Source: Ralstonia soli | GTDB lineage: Bacteria > Pseudomonadota > Gammaproteobacteria > Burkholderiales > Burkholderiaceae | NCBI RefSeq assembly: GCF_023955655.1 | Contig: NZ_JAMXHT010000002.1 | Location: forward strand, 620,001-684,000 | DNA: 64,000 bases | Reading direction: 5' to 3' | Shown: positions 44,816 to 53,784 of the stretch, piece by piece | Layout of the letters: the number at the start of each line of letters is the position of its first letter | Position numbering within the stretch: position 1 is the stretch's first letter | Translations under genes and position numbers: made by a program | The notes under the pieces: model-generated | What the model saw: only the letters and a program-made list of their open reading frames with translations | Database searches by the model: none | What the model was told of the DNA's origin: nothing

Positions 44816-45655
44816 TCAGTCGAGCAGTTCCGGCTCGGCGGCAACGAGGCCGGCGTAGAGGCTCTCGAAGGCGTGCAGCGCGCCCTCCTGCCCGCCCACC
44901 TGGCTGTGCGTGTGCCGCGCAGTGGCCGCGTCGATCGGCTGCGGTGTGCCAGCGGCCTCCGCCAGCAGTTGCGTATGCGCCGCGTTGTCGAGCGCGATGT
45001 ACCACCACGCCGCAGCCTCCACCGTCGGCCCGGCGGTGAGGATGCCGTGGTTCTTCAGGATCACGCCCTTGTGCGTACTGCCGTCCGGTTTGCGCAGTGC
45101 CTTGGCAATGCGTTCGCCCTCTCCGGCATCGACCACCATGCCGGTGAAGTCGTCAAACAGCGCGTGGTCTTCGTAGAACGAGCACGCATCCTGTGTGAGC
45201 GGATCGAGCGGTCGCCCCAGCGCCGACCATGCCTTGCCGTACGTCGAATGCGTATGCGCCGCAGCCACGATATGCGGATGTGCCTCGTGGATCGCCGCAT
45301 GAATGGCAAACGCGGCCTTGTTGAGGGGACGATTGCCGATAACCGTCTCGCCACGCGCATTCACCAGCAGCAGGTCCGACACCTTGATGCGCGAGAAATG
45401 CACGCCCAGCGGGTTGACCCAGAAGTGGTCCGGCAACTCCGGATCGCGCGCGGTGATATGGCCCGCCAGCCCCAGGTCGAAGCCGTGCCGTGCAAACAGC
45501 CGAAAAGCCCCCGCCAAACGTTCCTGCCGATGGCGCCGTTCGGCCTCCAGCGTTGGACGTGTTGCAGGCGGATCAAACCAGAACTTCTGCTGCGGTATGG
45601 GATTCAGCTTGAGCGTGGCGGAAGCCGCGCGCTCGATGGAGATGACTGCACTCAT
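44816..45655 (-). CDS. Class II aldolase/adducin-family protein
   Basis: A 279-residue class II aldolase domain. LAGAFRLFARHGFDLGLAGH with ITARDPELPDHFWVNPLGVH is the substrate region. Zinc ligands lie in HAAIHEAHPHIVAAAHTHS (three His) and in KNHGILTAGPTVEAAAW. Class II aldolases cleave sugar phosphates such as fuculose phosphate, but many members have other substrates. Within an organosulfur operon it could cleave a sulfonated sugar or aldehyde intermediate, or another adduct; there is no direct evidence. It is 9 bases after the monooxygenase stop, so certainly co-transcribed. Confidence 0.85.
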   Translation of the reverse strand: MSAVISIERAASATLKLNPIPQQKFWFDPPATRPTLEAERRHRQERLAGAFRLFARHGFDLGLAGHITARDPELPDHFWVNPLGVHFSRIKVSDLLLVNARGETVIGNRPLNKAAFAIHAAIHEAHPHIVAAAHTHSTYGKAWSALGRPLDPLTQDACSFYEDHALFDDFTGMVVDAGEGERIAKALRKPDGSTHKGVILKNHGILTAGPTVEAAAWWYIALDNAAHTQLLAEAAGTPQPIDAATARHTHSQVGGQEGALHAFESLYAGLVAAEPELLD

Positions 45656-45664
45656 GCCCGTGCC

Positions 45665-46756
45665 TCATGCCGCCTTGCGTTGGGCTTCGCGCTGCGCCAC
45701 CAGCTCACGCACACGCGGGATGAGCGTGCGGCCGTAGTCGACCACGTCTTCCAGCGGATCAAAGCCGCGGATCAGGAAGGTGGTGACGCCCAGGTCGTAG
45801 TAGTCGAGCAGCGCATCGGCCACCTGGTCGGGCGTGCCGACCAGCGCGGTCGAGTTGGAGCGCCCGCCGGTTTCCTTGGCGATGGCCGTCCACAAACGTT
45901 TGTCGACGCGCTCGCCCTGATCAGCGGCGGCGAGCAGACGGCGCGCGCCTTCGCTCTGCTGCGGGCCACCACGGCTGTAGCCTTGCTGCACGCGCAGCGC
46001 GCGCGTCCGTTCGAGGATGCTTTCTGCACGCGCCCACGCGGCGTCTTCCGTGTCCGCCAGGATCGGCCGGAACGACACCGAGAACCGGATGCTGCGCCCA
46101 TACCTGGCGGCCTCGGCGCGCACGCGCGTGGTCAGCTCGCGCACCTGGTCGAGCGATTCGCCCCACAGCGCGTACACGTCGGCATGCTTGCCGGCCACCT
46201 CGATGGCCACGTCGGATGCACCGCCAAAGTAGATCGGCACATGCGGCTTCTGTGCTGGCTTCACTTCCGAGAAGCTCTGCTCGAAGCGATAGAACGCGCC
46301 TTCGTGGTCGAACGGCTTCGCTTCCGTCCAGATGCGGCGCAGGATGCCGAGGTACTCGTCGGTGCGGGCGTAGCGCTGGTCGTGGTCGAGGTAGTCGCCA
46401 TCGCGGCGCTGCTCGCTGTCGGAGCCGCCCGAGATGAAGTGCACACCCAGGCGGCCACCGGAGAACTGGTCCAGCGTGGCGATCTGGCGCGCGGCCAGCG
46501 TCGGATTGGTAAAGCCGGGCCGGTGCGCGAGCATGAAGTGGATACGCTCCGTCAGCGCCGCCGCATACGAAATCGTGAGCGTGGCGGACGGCCCCGTCGA
46601 ATGATGCGGTACCAGGATGCGGTCGAAGCCGGCCTGCTCATGCGCCTGCGCAAAGTCACGCACGTAGTCGCGGTCGATAACCGGCCCATCCGGATTGGGC
46701 GGGTGGATCTCCGACTGCTTCTGGCTCTGGATCATGCCGATGAAATCGACGCTCAT
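45665..46756 (-). CDS. FMNH2-dependent LLM-class monooxygenase (SsuD-like)
   Basis: From ATG 46756 the protein has 363 residues, the size of SsuD alkanesulfonate monooxygenase. FDRILVPHHSTGPSATLTIS, FMLAHRPGFTNPTLAARQIA and TLDQFSGGRLGVHFISGGSD form the flavin-dependent luciferase-like barrel; PIYFGGASDVAIEVAGKHAD and SFRPILADTEDAAW complete it. Such enzymes split C-S bonds of sulfonates, releasing sulfite. First gene of the minus operon, divergent from an acyl-CoA-dehydrogenase-like gene. No NADPH-FMN reductase (SsuE) is present in the window, so reduced flavin must come from elsewhere. Confidence 0.88.
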   Translation of the reverse strand: MSVDFIGMIQSQKQSEIHPPNPDGPVIDRDYVRDFAQAHEQAGFDRILVPHHSTGPSATLTISYAAALTERIHFMLAHRPGFTNPTLAARQIATLDQFSGGRLGVHFISGGSDSEQRRDGDYLDHDQRYARTDEYLGILRRIWTEAKPFDHEGAFYRFEQSFSEVKPAQKPHVPIYFGGASDVAIEVAGKHADVYALWGESLDQVRELTTRVRAEAARYGRSIRFSVSFRPILADTEDAAWARAESILERTRALRVQQGYSRGGPQQSEGARRLLAAADQGERVDKRLWTAIAKETGGRSNSTALVGTPDQVADALLDYYDLGVTTFLIRGFDPLEDVVDYGRTLIPRVRELVAQREAQRKAA

Positions 46757-46775
46757 GGTGGCTTCGCTCCGCATA

Positions 46776-46854
46776 TCGTTAGAAGGCTGGCAAGGCGTTG
46801 TGCCTCGCCACGAATGCGAATGAAGTTACGTCACTGCCCGCGCTGCACTAACGA
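46776..46854. promoter_or_regulatory. Divergent promoter region of the organosulfur island
   Basis: The 199 bases between the two divergent operons contain TCGTTAG (46776-46782) and its inverse CTAACGA (46848-46854), each in AT-richer sequence, 65 bases apart. They could be half-sites for one regulator controlling both directions, for instance a CysB/Cbl-type protein. No regulator gene is adjacent. The assignment is weak. Confidence 0.3.
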
Positions 46855-46955
46855 ATCATTTCGACGCTGCATATGCGGTATGGGTCGTTCGCCGGGCTCC
46901 GCAACGCAGATACGCTGTACGGCAATGTCACCTGCTGCGTGCACCTGCGTTACCC

Positions 46956-48173
46956 ATGTCGCCTACTTCGTCTGCTCCGTTGCACCGTCTACCCACGCCG
47001 CCCGAGCGGCTTGCCGAAGTGCTCGCGGCCGTCGCGCCGCAACTGGCCGCAACGGCTGCCGAGCATGATCTGCATGGCACGTTCCCGCACGACAACTTCG
47101 CGCTGCTGCATGCCTCGGGGTTGATCGCGCAAGTCATTCCGCAAGCGCACGGTGGCGGCGGTGCCGACCTGCAAACCGCGCGGCAGATCATTGCCGCCGT
47201 GGCACATGCCGATGCGGCCACCGCGCTGGTGCTGACGATGACGTACCTGCAGCACCGCGCCATCAGCCGGGTCGATTCGCGTTGGCCAGCGCATATGCGT
47301 CAGCAGGTGTTTGCCACTGCCTTGAACGAGGGCGCGCTCATCAACGCGCTGCGTGTCGAGCCCGATCTGGGCTCGCCCGCACGCGGCGGCTTGCCGGCCA
47401 CCACGGCCACCCGCGTGGGCGACGCCTGGCGCATCGGGGGCCGCAAGCTGTACAGCACCGGCAGCCCCGCCCTGCGCTGGCTGGCCGTGTGGGGCCGCAC
47501 CGACGAGGCCGAGCCGCGCGTCGGCATCTTCCTCGTGCCGCGCACTGCACCGGATACCCCAGGCATCCGCATCGAACCGACGTGGAACCACCTCGGCCTG
47601 CGGGCCTCAGGCAGCCACGACGTAGTGCTGGAAGGCGTGGAGATTCCGCTCGACCACGCGGTCGATATCCGCCCCGCAGCCGAGTGGGCGGCACATGGCG
47701 CGGCACAGGCCGATACCGGCGCACATCTCGACCAGCAGGCATGGATGACCGTCCTGCTCGGCACGCTGTACGACGCCGTGGCCCAGGCCGCGCGCGACTG
47801 GCTCACACAGTTCCTGAACATGCGCGCACCCGCCAACCTGGGCGGGCCGTTGGCAACGCTGCCACGCATGCAGGAAGCGGCGGGCGAAATTGCCGCCGCG
47901 CTGCGCACCAACCGCGTGCTGCTCGAGCATGCGGCCGAAGTGGCCGATGCCGGCACGCCGCTGTCCATCACGGATAGCGGGTTGCTCAAGTACACCGTCA
48001 CCACCAACGCCATCCGCGCGGTAGAGCTTGCGCTGCAGCTCTCCGGCAACCATGGCCTGTCGCGCCACAACCCCCTGGAGCGGCACTACCGTGACGTGCT
48101 GTGCAGCCGCATCCACACCCCGCAGAACGACTCCATCCTGCAAGCCGCCGGCCGCACAGCGCTTGGGGTTTAG
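46956..48173 (+). CDS. Acyl-CoA-dehydrogenase-like flavoprotein (DszC/SfnB type)
   Basis: A 405-residue protein with the acyl-CoA dehydrogenase fold: helical N-terminus, HGGGGADLQTARQIIAAVAH, the middle beta domain (RIGGRKLYSTGSPALRWLAV, IRIEPTWNHLGLRASGSHDV) and a C-terminal helical bundle ending RDVLCSRIHTPQNDSIL. The catalytic Glu of true dehydrogenases is not evident. It is nearest to flavin monooxygenase-like members such as DszC and SfnB that act on sulfur compounds. It is divergent from the SsuD-like gene, supporting a role in sulfur-source oxidation. The exact substrate is unknown. Confidence 0.82.
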   Translation: MSPTSSAPLHRLPTPPERLAEVLAAVAPQLAATAAEHDLHGTFPHDNFALLHASGLIAQVIPQAHGGGGADLQTARQIIAAVAHADAATALVLTMTYLQHRAISRVDSRWPAHMRQQVFATALNEGALINALRVEPDLGSPARGGLPATTATRVGDAWRIGGRKLYSTGSPALRWLAVWGRTDEAEPRVGIFLVPRTAPDTPGIRIEPTWNHLGLRASGSHDVVLEGVEIPLDHAVDIRPAAEWAAHGAAQADTGAHLDQQAWMTVLLGTLYDAVAQAARDWLTQFLNMRAPANLGGPLATLPRMQEAAGEIAAALRTNRVLLEHAAEVADAGTPLSITDSGLLKYTVTTNAIRAVELALQLSGNHGLSRHNPLERHYRDVLCSRIHTPQNDSILQAAGRTALGV

Positions 48174-48232
48174 CTGGACGCCTCTGCCCAACCGTCGCAT
48201 CATGACCCCGCACCCACACCTGACACCCGCCG

Positions 48233-48862
48233 ATGAGTACTTCCGCCCTCGCACCCGCACAAACGCAAACGATCGTGCCGCTGCGGGATTTCGTCACCGC
48301 ACTCTCGCGGCTGCTCGATCAGCAACCCAGCGAAGCCGAAATCCTTGAGCGTGCCGGTGCCCTGCTCGGCGCGCTCGTCGCCCGCGACGACTGGCTGCCC
48401 GCCGAATACGCGCAGCCGCACCCCGAACACTTCCAGCAATTCCTCCTGCATGCCGACTCCGGCGAGCGCTTTTCCATCGTCAGCTTCGTTTGGGGGCCCG
48501 GTCAGCGCACGCCCATCCATGACCACACCACGTGGGGCCTGATCGGGATGCTGCGCGGGGCGGAATACTCGCAGCCGTTCGAGCTCGACGCACAGGGCAA
48601 GCCGTACGCCAGTGGCACCGCCGCCCGCCTGGAGCCCGGAGATGTTGAGCGCGTCTCGCCGCGCGTGGGCGACATCCACCGCGTGCACAACGCGTTCGAT
48701 GACCGCACGTCAATCAGCATCCACGTGTACGGCGGCAACATCGGCGGCATCCATCGCTCCATCTATACGGAAGATGGGGAGCGCAAGCCCTTCATCTCCG
48801 GTTATTCCAATACCCACCTGCCCAATCTCTGGGACCGCTCCAAGGACACGCCCGCATCATGA
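48233..48862 (+). CDS. Cysteine/3-mercaptopropionate dioxygenase-family thiol dioxygenase
   Basis: A 209-residue cupin of the cysteine dioxygenase family. Iron ligands His96 and His98 (PIHDHTTWG) and His149 (GDIHRV) are visible, with His164 and the catalytic Tyr166 in SIHVYGG. These keep the spacing of the rat enzyme's 86/88/140/155/157 set. It adds dioxygen to a thiol to give a sulfinate. Bacterial members in this family act on cysteine or 3-mercaptopropionate. Its stop overlaps the rhodanese start by ATGA, so the two proteins are made together, suggesting that thiol or persulfide sulfur moves between them. Confidence 0.9.
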   Translation: MSTSALAPAQTQTIVPLRDFVTALSRLLDQQPSEAEILERAGALLGALVARDDWLPAEYAQPHPEHFQQFLLHADSGERFSIVSFVWGPGQRTPIHDHTTWGLIGMLRGAEYSQPFELDAQGKPYASGTAARLEPGDVERVSPRVGDIHRVHNAFDDRTSISIHVYGGNIGGIHRSIYTEDGERKPFISGYSNTHLPNLWDRSKDTPAS

Positions 48863-50499
48863 GTACCGTCATCGAAGCCACGCAGTCGCCCGTTGCCGCC
48901 CCGCTGGCGCAGAGCCACGTGCCCACGCTCGCGTATGCCGACGTGCGCGCCGCCCTGCTCGCCCGCAAGGAGATCGCGCTGGTCGACGTGCGAGAAGAAG
49001 ACCCGTATGCCCAGGCGCATCCGCTGTGGGCGGCGAACCTGCCGCTCTCGCGGCTGGAGCTGGAGGCGTGGTCGCGCATTCCGCGCCGCGATACGTTGAT
49101 CGTGCTGTATGGCGAGCACGACGGTGTGGACCTCGCCCCACGTGCCGCCGCCACGCTGGCCGACCTCGGCTACACGCGCGTGTATCTGCTGGAAGGCGGC
49201 CTCGATGGCTGGCGCGCGGCCGGCGGTGAGGTGTTCCAGGACGTGAACGTGCCCAGCAAGGCCTTTGGCGAATACGTGGAGGCGCAGCGCCATACGCCGT
49301 CGTTCAGTGCGCAGGAGGTGCAGGCGCTGCTCGATGCCAAACGCGACGTGGTCATCGTCGATGCGCGCCGCTATGAAGAGTTCCAGACCATGAGCATCCC
49401 AGGCGCGACGAGCGTGCCCGGCGCCGAACTGGTGCTGCGCATCCGCGAGCTGGCGCCCGACCCCAGCACGCAGGTGATCGTCAATTGCGCGGGGCGCACG
49501 CGCAGCATCATCGGCACGCAATCGCTGGTGAATGCAGGCATTCCCAACCCGGTGGCGGCGCTGCGCAACGGCACCATCGGCTGGCTGCTGGCCGATCAGG
49601 TGCTGGACCATGGCGCGAGCCGCCGGCACCCGCACACCGTTTCGGCGCGGACGCGCGCCCAGGCCCAGGCCGATGCCCGCGCCGTGGCCGAACGCGCCAA
49701 CGTGCCGCGCATTGCGCTGGCCGACATTGCCAAGCTGGAAGCGCGAGACCGCACGGTCTACAAGCTGGATGTGCGTACGCCCGAGGAATACGCTGCCGGC
49801 CACTTGCCCGGATTTGCCAGTGCGCCAGGTGGGCAACTGGTGCAAGAAACCGATCACACCGCCGCGGTGCGTGGCGCCCGCATCGTCCTGGCCGATGACG
49901 ACGGCGTGCGTGCCGACATGTCCGCCTCGTGGCTCGCGCAGATGGGGTGGGAGGTTTACGTGGTCAACCCGGTCGACGCCAGCGAGCGCAACGTGAGCGG
50001 CGCGTGGCCGACGCCCGCCCCGGCGTCACCCTCAGTGCGCACCGTGGATGCCCGCGCGCTGGCAGGCTGGCTGGAGGCCGGCGACACGGCTGTCATTGAC
50101 GTCACGCGCAGCGCCAATTACGTGGCGCGGCATATTCCGGGCGCCTGGTTCGCCGTGCGGTCGGATTTGCCAGCGGCACTCACTCGCATCCCCCCGGCCC
50201 GCCGCTACGTTCTGACCTGCGGCAGCAGCCAGCTCGCCCGTTTCGCTGCCATTGATCTGGCCGCGCTGACGCAGGCCGAAGTCTGGGTGCTCGATGGCGG
50301 CACCGCGGCATGGGTGGCTGCCGGCCTGCCCGTGGAAACCGGCGAGACGCACCTCGCCTCCAGCCGCATCGACCGCTACCGCCGCCCGTACGAAGGCACC
50401 AGCGCCCCGCGTTCGGCCATGCAGGCATATCTGGACTGGGAATTCGGCCTCGTGGAACAGCTTGGGCGGGACGGCACGCACGGGTTCCGCGTCATCTGA
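48859..50499 (+). CDS. Tandem four-domain rhodanese-like sulfurtransferase
   Basis: A 546-residue protein made of four rhodanese-like domains, about residues 20-130, 145-255, 280-385 and 395-500. Domain 2 has the catalytic loop NCAGRTR with Cys210, and domain 4 has TCGSSQ with Cys454. Domains 1 and 3 have YGEHDG and ADDDG at the same place and lack the Cys. Active and inactive domains therefore alternate, as in double-rhodanese enzymes duplicated once. It ends with a short conserved tail (YRRPYEGTSAPRSAMQAYLD). Coupled to the thiol dioxygenase gene by ATGA. Probable role is moving sulfane sulfur from organosulfur breakdown. Confidence 0.88.
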   Translation: MSTVIEATQSPVAAPLAQSHVPTLAYADVRAALLARKEIALVDVREEDPYAQAHPLWAANLPLSRLELEAWSRIPRRDTLIVLYGEHDGVDLAPRAAATLADLGYTRVYLLEGGLDGWRAAGGEVFQDVNVPSKAFGEYVEAQRHTPSFSAQEVQALLDAKRDVVIVDARRYEEFQTMSIPGATSVPGAELVLRIRELAPDPSTQVIVNCAGRTRSIIGTQSLVNAGIPNPVAALRNGTIGWLLADQVLDHGASRRHPHTVSARTRAQAQADARAVAERANVPRIALADIAKLEARDRTVYKLDVRTPEEYAAGHLPGFASAPGGQLVQETDHTAAVRGARIVLADDDGVRADMSASWLAQMGWEVYVVNPVDASERNVSGAWPTPAPASPSVRTVDARALAGWLEAGDTAVIDVTRSANYVARHIPGAWFAVRSDLPAALTRIPPARRYVLTCGSSQLARFAAIDLAALTQAEVWVLDGGTAAWVAAGLPVETGETHLASSRIDRYRRPYEGTSAPRSAMQAYLDWEFGLVEQLGRDGTHGFRVI

Positions 50500-50510
50500 C
50501 GGGCTGGCAG

Positions 50511-50753
50511 GGTTCTGAACTCGCCGCATGGCGTTCTGAACCAGGCCCACAGCGTCGGGGACTCGGCACACGCGGTTCTGAACCCTGGCGCCGGCTTTCT
50601 AAACCCGGCGTTCGAGGTTCCGAACCCCATGCGTTGGCGTTCAGAACCCCACCGTTGCGGTTCTGAACGCGACCCATCAGGTTCCGAACAGGGCGTCCTG
50701 ACGCTCTGAACCCGAAGCACGAAGTCCGGAACCTGGCGATCGAGGTTCCGCAC
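50511..50753. repeat. Twelve palindromic GTTCYGAAC units at 21-22 bp period
   Basis: Units start at 50512, 50533, 50554 (degenerate), 50575, 50596, 50617, 50639, 50660, 50681, 50703, 50724 and 50745. All steps are 21 bp except two of 22. The core is GTTC-N-GAAC, often with flanking G and C; good copies are GTTCTGAAC and GTTCCGAAC. Sequence between cores is not conserved. It fills the 369 bases between the rhodanese gene and the DMT exporter gene. Two helical turns per unit would put all cores on one DNA face. Confidence 0.85.
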
Positions 50754-50868
50754 CCGGGGCGCCATTCCCTTGGCTTGCCAATGCCGCTCACAACGAGCGA
50801 TAACAAAACTCGTTTTGCGCATGAGGGCGCCTTGCGTAGCATCGGGACTTGCTCGCTGAGGTCCCGTC

Positions 50869-51756
50869 ATGTCGCCCTTTATCGCCCTGTGCCTGCTCAT
50901 CACCTACGTGGTGTGGGGCACCACCTATCTCGCCATCCGCTTTGCGCTGACCGATCTGCCGCCCTTCCTGATGATGGGCTCGCGATTTCTGGCGGCAGCG
51001 CTGCTGCTCGCCCCAGTGGTCATCCTGCGCCTGCGCGAGCGGCCGGAAGACCGGCCGAGCTGGCGCCAGATCCGCAACTGCGCGCTGATCGGGGCCTTCA
51101 TGCTGGTGGGCGGCATGGGCATGACGGCGGTGGCCGAGCAAACGATCTCGTCGGGGGCCACCACGGTGATGATCGCGTCGATGCCGCTGTTCTCCACGCT
51201 GTGGACGCTGCTCGCGGGTGGCCGCCTGCGCGGGTATGAAATTGGCGCCATTGCGCTGGGCAGCATCGGCATTGCAGTGCTGTTTCGCGGCGCGGAGTTC
51301 CAGGCCAGCACCATCGGCGTGCTGGCACTGACCACCGCCATAGCTTCGTGGTCGTTCGGCTCGCAGCTCTCCAAGCGCATCGACATGCCCAAGGGCATGA
51401 CGGCGTTCGTGCTGGAAATGGCGTTTGGCGGCGTGGCGCTGGTGCTGCTCAGCCTGATCGTTGGCGAGGCGTGGCCGAAGCACATCGGCGCGCACTCGGC
51501 ACTGGCCTGGGGCTACCTGGTGGTGTTCGGCTCGGCCATCGCATTCACGGCCTACATGGCGCTGGTGGAGCGCGTGTCCACCGTCATGGCAACGAGCTAC
51601 GTGTACGTGAATCCGCCCATCGCCCTGCTGATGGGCGCATGGCTGGCAGACGAGCATGTCGCGCCGCAGACGCTGGGCGCGACGGCCATCATTCTGGCGG
51701 CGGTGGTGGTGCTGACGGCAGGCGCCACGCGGGCCGCGCGGCGGGCGACCGCCTGA
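50869..51756 (+). CDS. EamA/DMT-family transporter
   Basis: A 295-residue protein of ten predicted membrane helices, made of two EamA repeats (first LCLLITYVVWGTTYLAIRFA, second with VLALTTAIASWSFGSQLSKR). The family exports amino acids and other metabolites and is close to RhaT/YedA-type permeases. The substrate cannot be read from the sequence. Its promoter must lie in or after the palindrome array upstream, so the array may control it. It is convergent with the GGDEF-EAL gene, with 12 bases between. Confidence 0.88.
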   Translation: MSPFIALCLLITYVVWGTTYLAIRFALTDLPPFLMMGSRFLAAALLLAPVVILRLRERPEDRPSWRQIRNCALIGAFMLVGGMGMTAVAEQTISSGATTVMIASMPLFSTLWTLLAGGRLRGYEIGAIALGSIGIAVLFRGAEFQASTIGVLALTTAIASWSFGSQLSKRIDMPKGMTAFVLEMAFGGVALVLLSLIVGEAWPKHIGAHSALAWGYLVVFGSAIAFTAYMALVERVSTVMATSYVYVNPPIALLMGAWLADEHVAPQTLGATAIILAAVVVLTAGATRAARRATA

Positions 51757-51768
51757 GCCCGGTCCTGC

Positions 51769-53784
51769 CTACGACGACGGCAACGCCCCCGCTGCTGCTG
51801 CGGCTGCCGCTTCCCCTTCCGCCGCCTCGGTCGGCGCGTCCTCGGCATCGCTGCCCAGCCGCTCAAGCCAGGCCACCAAGGATTCGGCCTGCAGCGGGCG
51901 CGAGAACAGGTAGCCCTGCCCCAGGTCGCAGCCGGCGTTGCGCAGCAGGGCAAGCTGTTCGGGGTCTTCCACGCCTTCGGCCACCACCTGCATGCGCAGG
52001 CTGTGGGCCATGGCGATGACCGCGCCGGCAATCGCCTCGCCGTCGCCGGGCATGCGTTGCACAAAGCTGCGGTCGATCTTCAGCTTCTGGATCGGGAAGC
52101 GCTGCAGATACGCCAGCGACGAATATCCGGTGCCGAAGTCATCGATCGACAGGTTGATACCCGCGGCGTGCAGCGATTCGAGCAGCGCGATGTTCGTCTC
52201 AATGTCTTCCATCAGCACGCTCTCGGTAATCTCGAGCTCCAGCTGGCGCGGCGGCAGGCCGGTTTCACGCAGCACTTGCATCACGCTATCCACCAGCCCC
52301 GGGTCGCGCGTCTGCCGCGCCGACAGGTTGACCGAGACGCGCAGCGTGAGGCCGTCTTCGCGCATCCAGCGCACGGCCTGTTCGCACGCTGTGCGCAGCA
52401 CCCACAGGCCGAGCGGCACGATCAGGCCGGTCTCCTCAGCCACGGCGATGAACTCGCCAGGGCCGATCACACCGATTTCCGGGTGGCGCCAGCGCACGAG
52501 CGCTTCCACGCCATAGACGTTGGATGCGGTGATCGTTGCGTCGTGCGCGTCTTCGTTGCGCAGACGCACCTGCGGCTGGTAGGCCAGCAGCAGCTCTTCG
52601 CGGTCAAGTGCGCGGCGCAGGTCGGACTCCACGCGCAAGCGGCGGCGCGCCTGCTGATCCATCTCCGACGTGAAGCTCGCGGCGGCGTTCTTGCCATGAT
52701 TTTTGGCGTGGTACATCGCCGTATCGGCATTGCGGGTGAGCACCTGCACGTCGCGCGCGTCGTGCGGATACAGACTCACGCCCACACTGGCCGTCACGTA
52801 GATCTGGTGCAGGTCGAGCGCAAACGGTGCCGCCAGGGCCGCCAGGATGCGCTTGGCCAGCCCGTCGGCCAGCGCAGCGGCTTCGCCCTCGGCCATCGAG
52901 GCACGCCCAGACAGCTCCGCGATGACGGCAAATTCATCACCACCGATACGGCACAGCACGGCGCGCAGGTTGGCCTGCTCGATCACGTCGTTCAGCCGCC
53001 GCGCGACCTGGCGCAGCAGGCGGTCGCCGTTGTTGTGGCCGAGCGTGTCATTGACGACCTTGAAGTTGTCCAGATCCAGCAGCAGCAACCCTACCGCCCC
53101 CGCCTGACCCGCGCGCTTGAGCGAGAGCTGCAGCCGCTCGTTGAAAGCGTGCCGGTTCGGCAACTCCGTCACCGAGTCGATGTGGGCGAGATAGTCGAGG
53201 TGCGCCTCGGCCTGCAGCACCGCGCGGCGCATGCGTGCGATGACCAGATAGGCGAGCCCCATGGCACCGATGCCCACCGACACCGTCAGCACCGCATAGC
53301 CGAGCAACTGCGTGTACAGCTCGGCCAGGCTCGAACGGATGACCACATAGCCGATCACGCGGCGCTCGGATTCCACCGACTCGACCACCTCCAGCGTGGT
53401 CAGCGTAGAGACATGGGACTCGCGCAGCATGGTGGCGTCGGGCGCGCGTACGGGCGCCGCATCCCCGTGCTGGTACAGCGCCAGCGGCTTGCGCAGCGCG
53501 CTGAAGATGCCGGCCGCGCGCAGCGATGGCGAAGCCTCCAGCGCGCCCAGGGTGTCTTCAGCCGCGTGCCGGTCGTTGAAGAGCAGCGCGGCCACGCTGT
53601 TGGCGCCGATGATGCGCGCCTGCACGTGCACGTCGCGCACCAGCGCCGCATGCAGCGCAATGAACTGGAACACGATGAGCAGGAAGCCGGCAATGGTCAG
53701 CGCCGCGCCGGCGCCGGCCATGTTGGCCCGCACCACGGAGTGCCCCAGGCGGGGCCGTGAGGTCATGAGGGACTGGCTACTCAT
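51769..53784 (-). CDS. GGDEF-EAL cyclic-di-GMP enzyme with CHASE8-like sensor
   Basis: A 671-residue membrane protein. One helix at about 25-48 and another at about 162-185 bracket a periplasmic domain of CHASE8/YfiN type (ARIIGANSVAALLFNDRHAA is typical). A HAMP-like linker follows, then a diguanylate cyclase domain with GGDEF at 281-285 and an EAL phosphodiesterase domain with EAL at 427-429 and the DDFGTG loop near 545. Both catalytic motifs are intact. No RxxD inhibitory site is seen before GGDEF. Its start overlaps the YfiR-like gene stop by ATGA. By analogy with YfiN, the periplasmic domain is probably held in check by that protein. Confidence 0.92.
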   Translation of the reverse strand: MSSQSLMTSRPRLGHSVVRANMAGAGAALTIAGFLLIVFQFIALHAALVRDVHVQARIIGANSVAALLFNDRHAAEDTLGALEASPSLRAAGIFSALRKPLALYQHGDAAPVRAPDATMLRESHVSTLTTLEVVESVESERRVIGYVVIRSSLAELYTQLLGYAVLTVSVGIGAMGLAYLVIARMRRAVLQAEAHLDYLAHIDSVTELPNRHAFNERLQLSLKRAGQAGAVGLLLLDLDNFKVVNDTLGHNNGDRLLRQVARRLNDVIEQANLRAVLCRIGGDEFAVIAELSGRASMAEGEAAALADGLAKRILAALAAPFALDLHQIYVTASVGVSLYPHDARDVQVLTRNADTAMYHAKNHGKNAAASFTSEMDQQARRRLRVESDLRRALDREELLLAYQPQVRLRNEDAHDATITASNVYGVEALVRWRHPEIGVIGPGEFIAVAEETGLIVPLGLWVLRTACEQAVRWMREDGLTLRVSVNLSARQTRDPGLVDSVMQVLRETGLPPRQLELEITESVLMEDIETNIALLESLHAAGINLSIDDFGTGYSSLAYLQRFPIQKLKIDRSFVQRMPGDGEAIAGAVIAMAHSLRMQVVAEGVEDPEQLALLRNAGCDLGQGYLFSRPLQAESLVAWLERLGSDAEDAPTEAAEGEAAAAAAAGALPSS

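Noticed and set aside
44873-47068. A 731-codon plus-strand frame
   Set aside because: It is antisense to the class II aldolase and SsuD-like genes and shows no domain.
50511-50753. CRISPR array
   Set aside because: Conserved cores are only about 9-11 bases, spacing is 21-22 bp in total, there are no repeats of 23 or more with unique spacers, and no cas genes are present.
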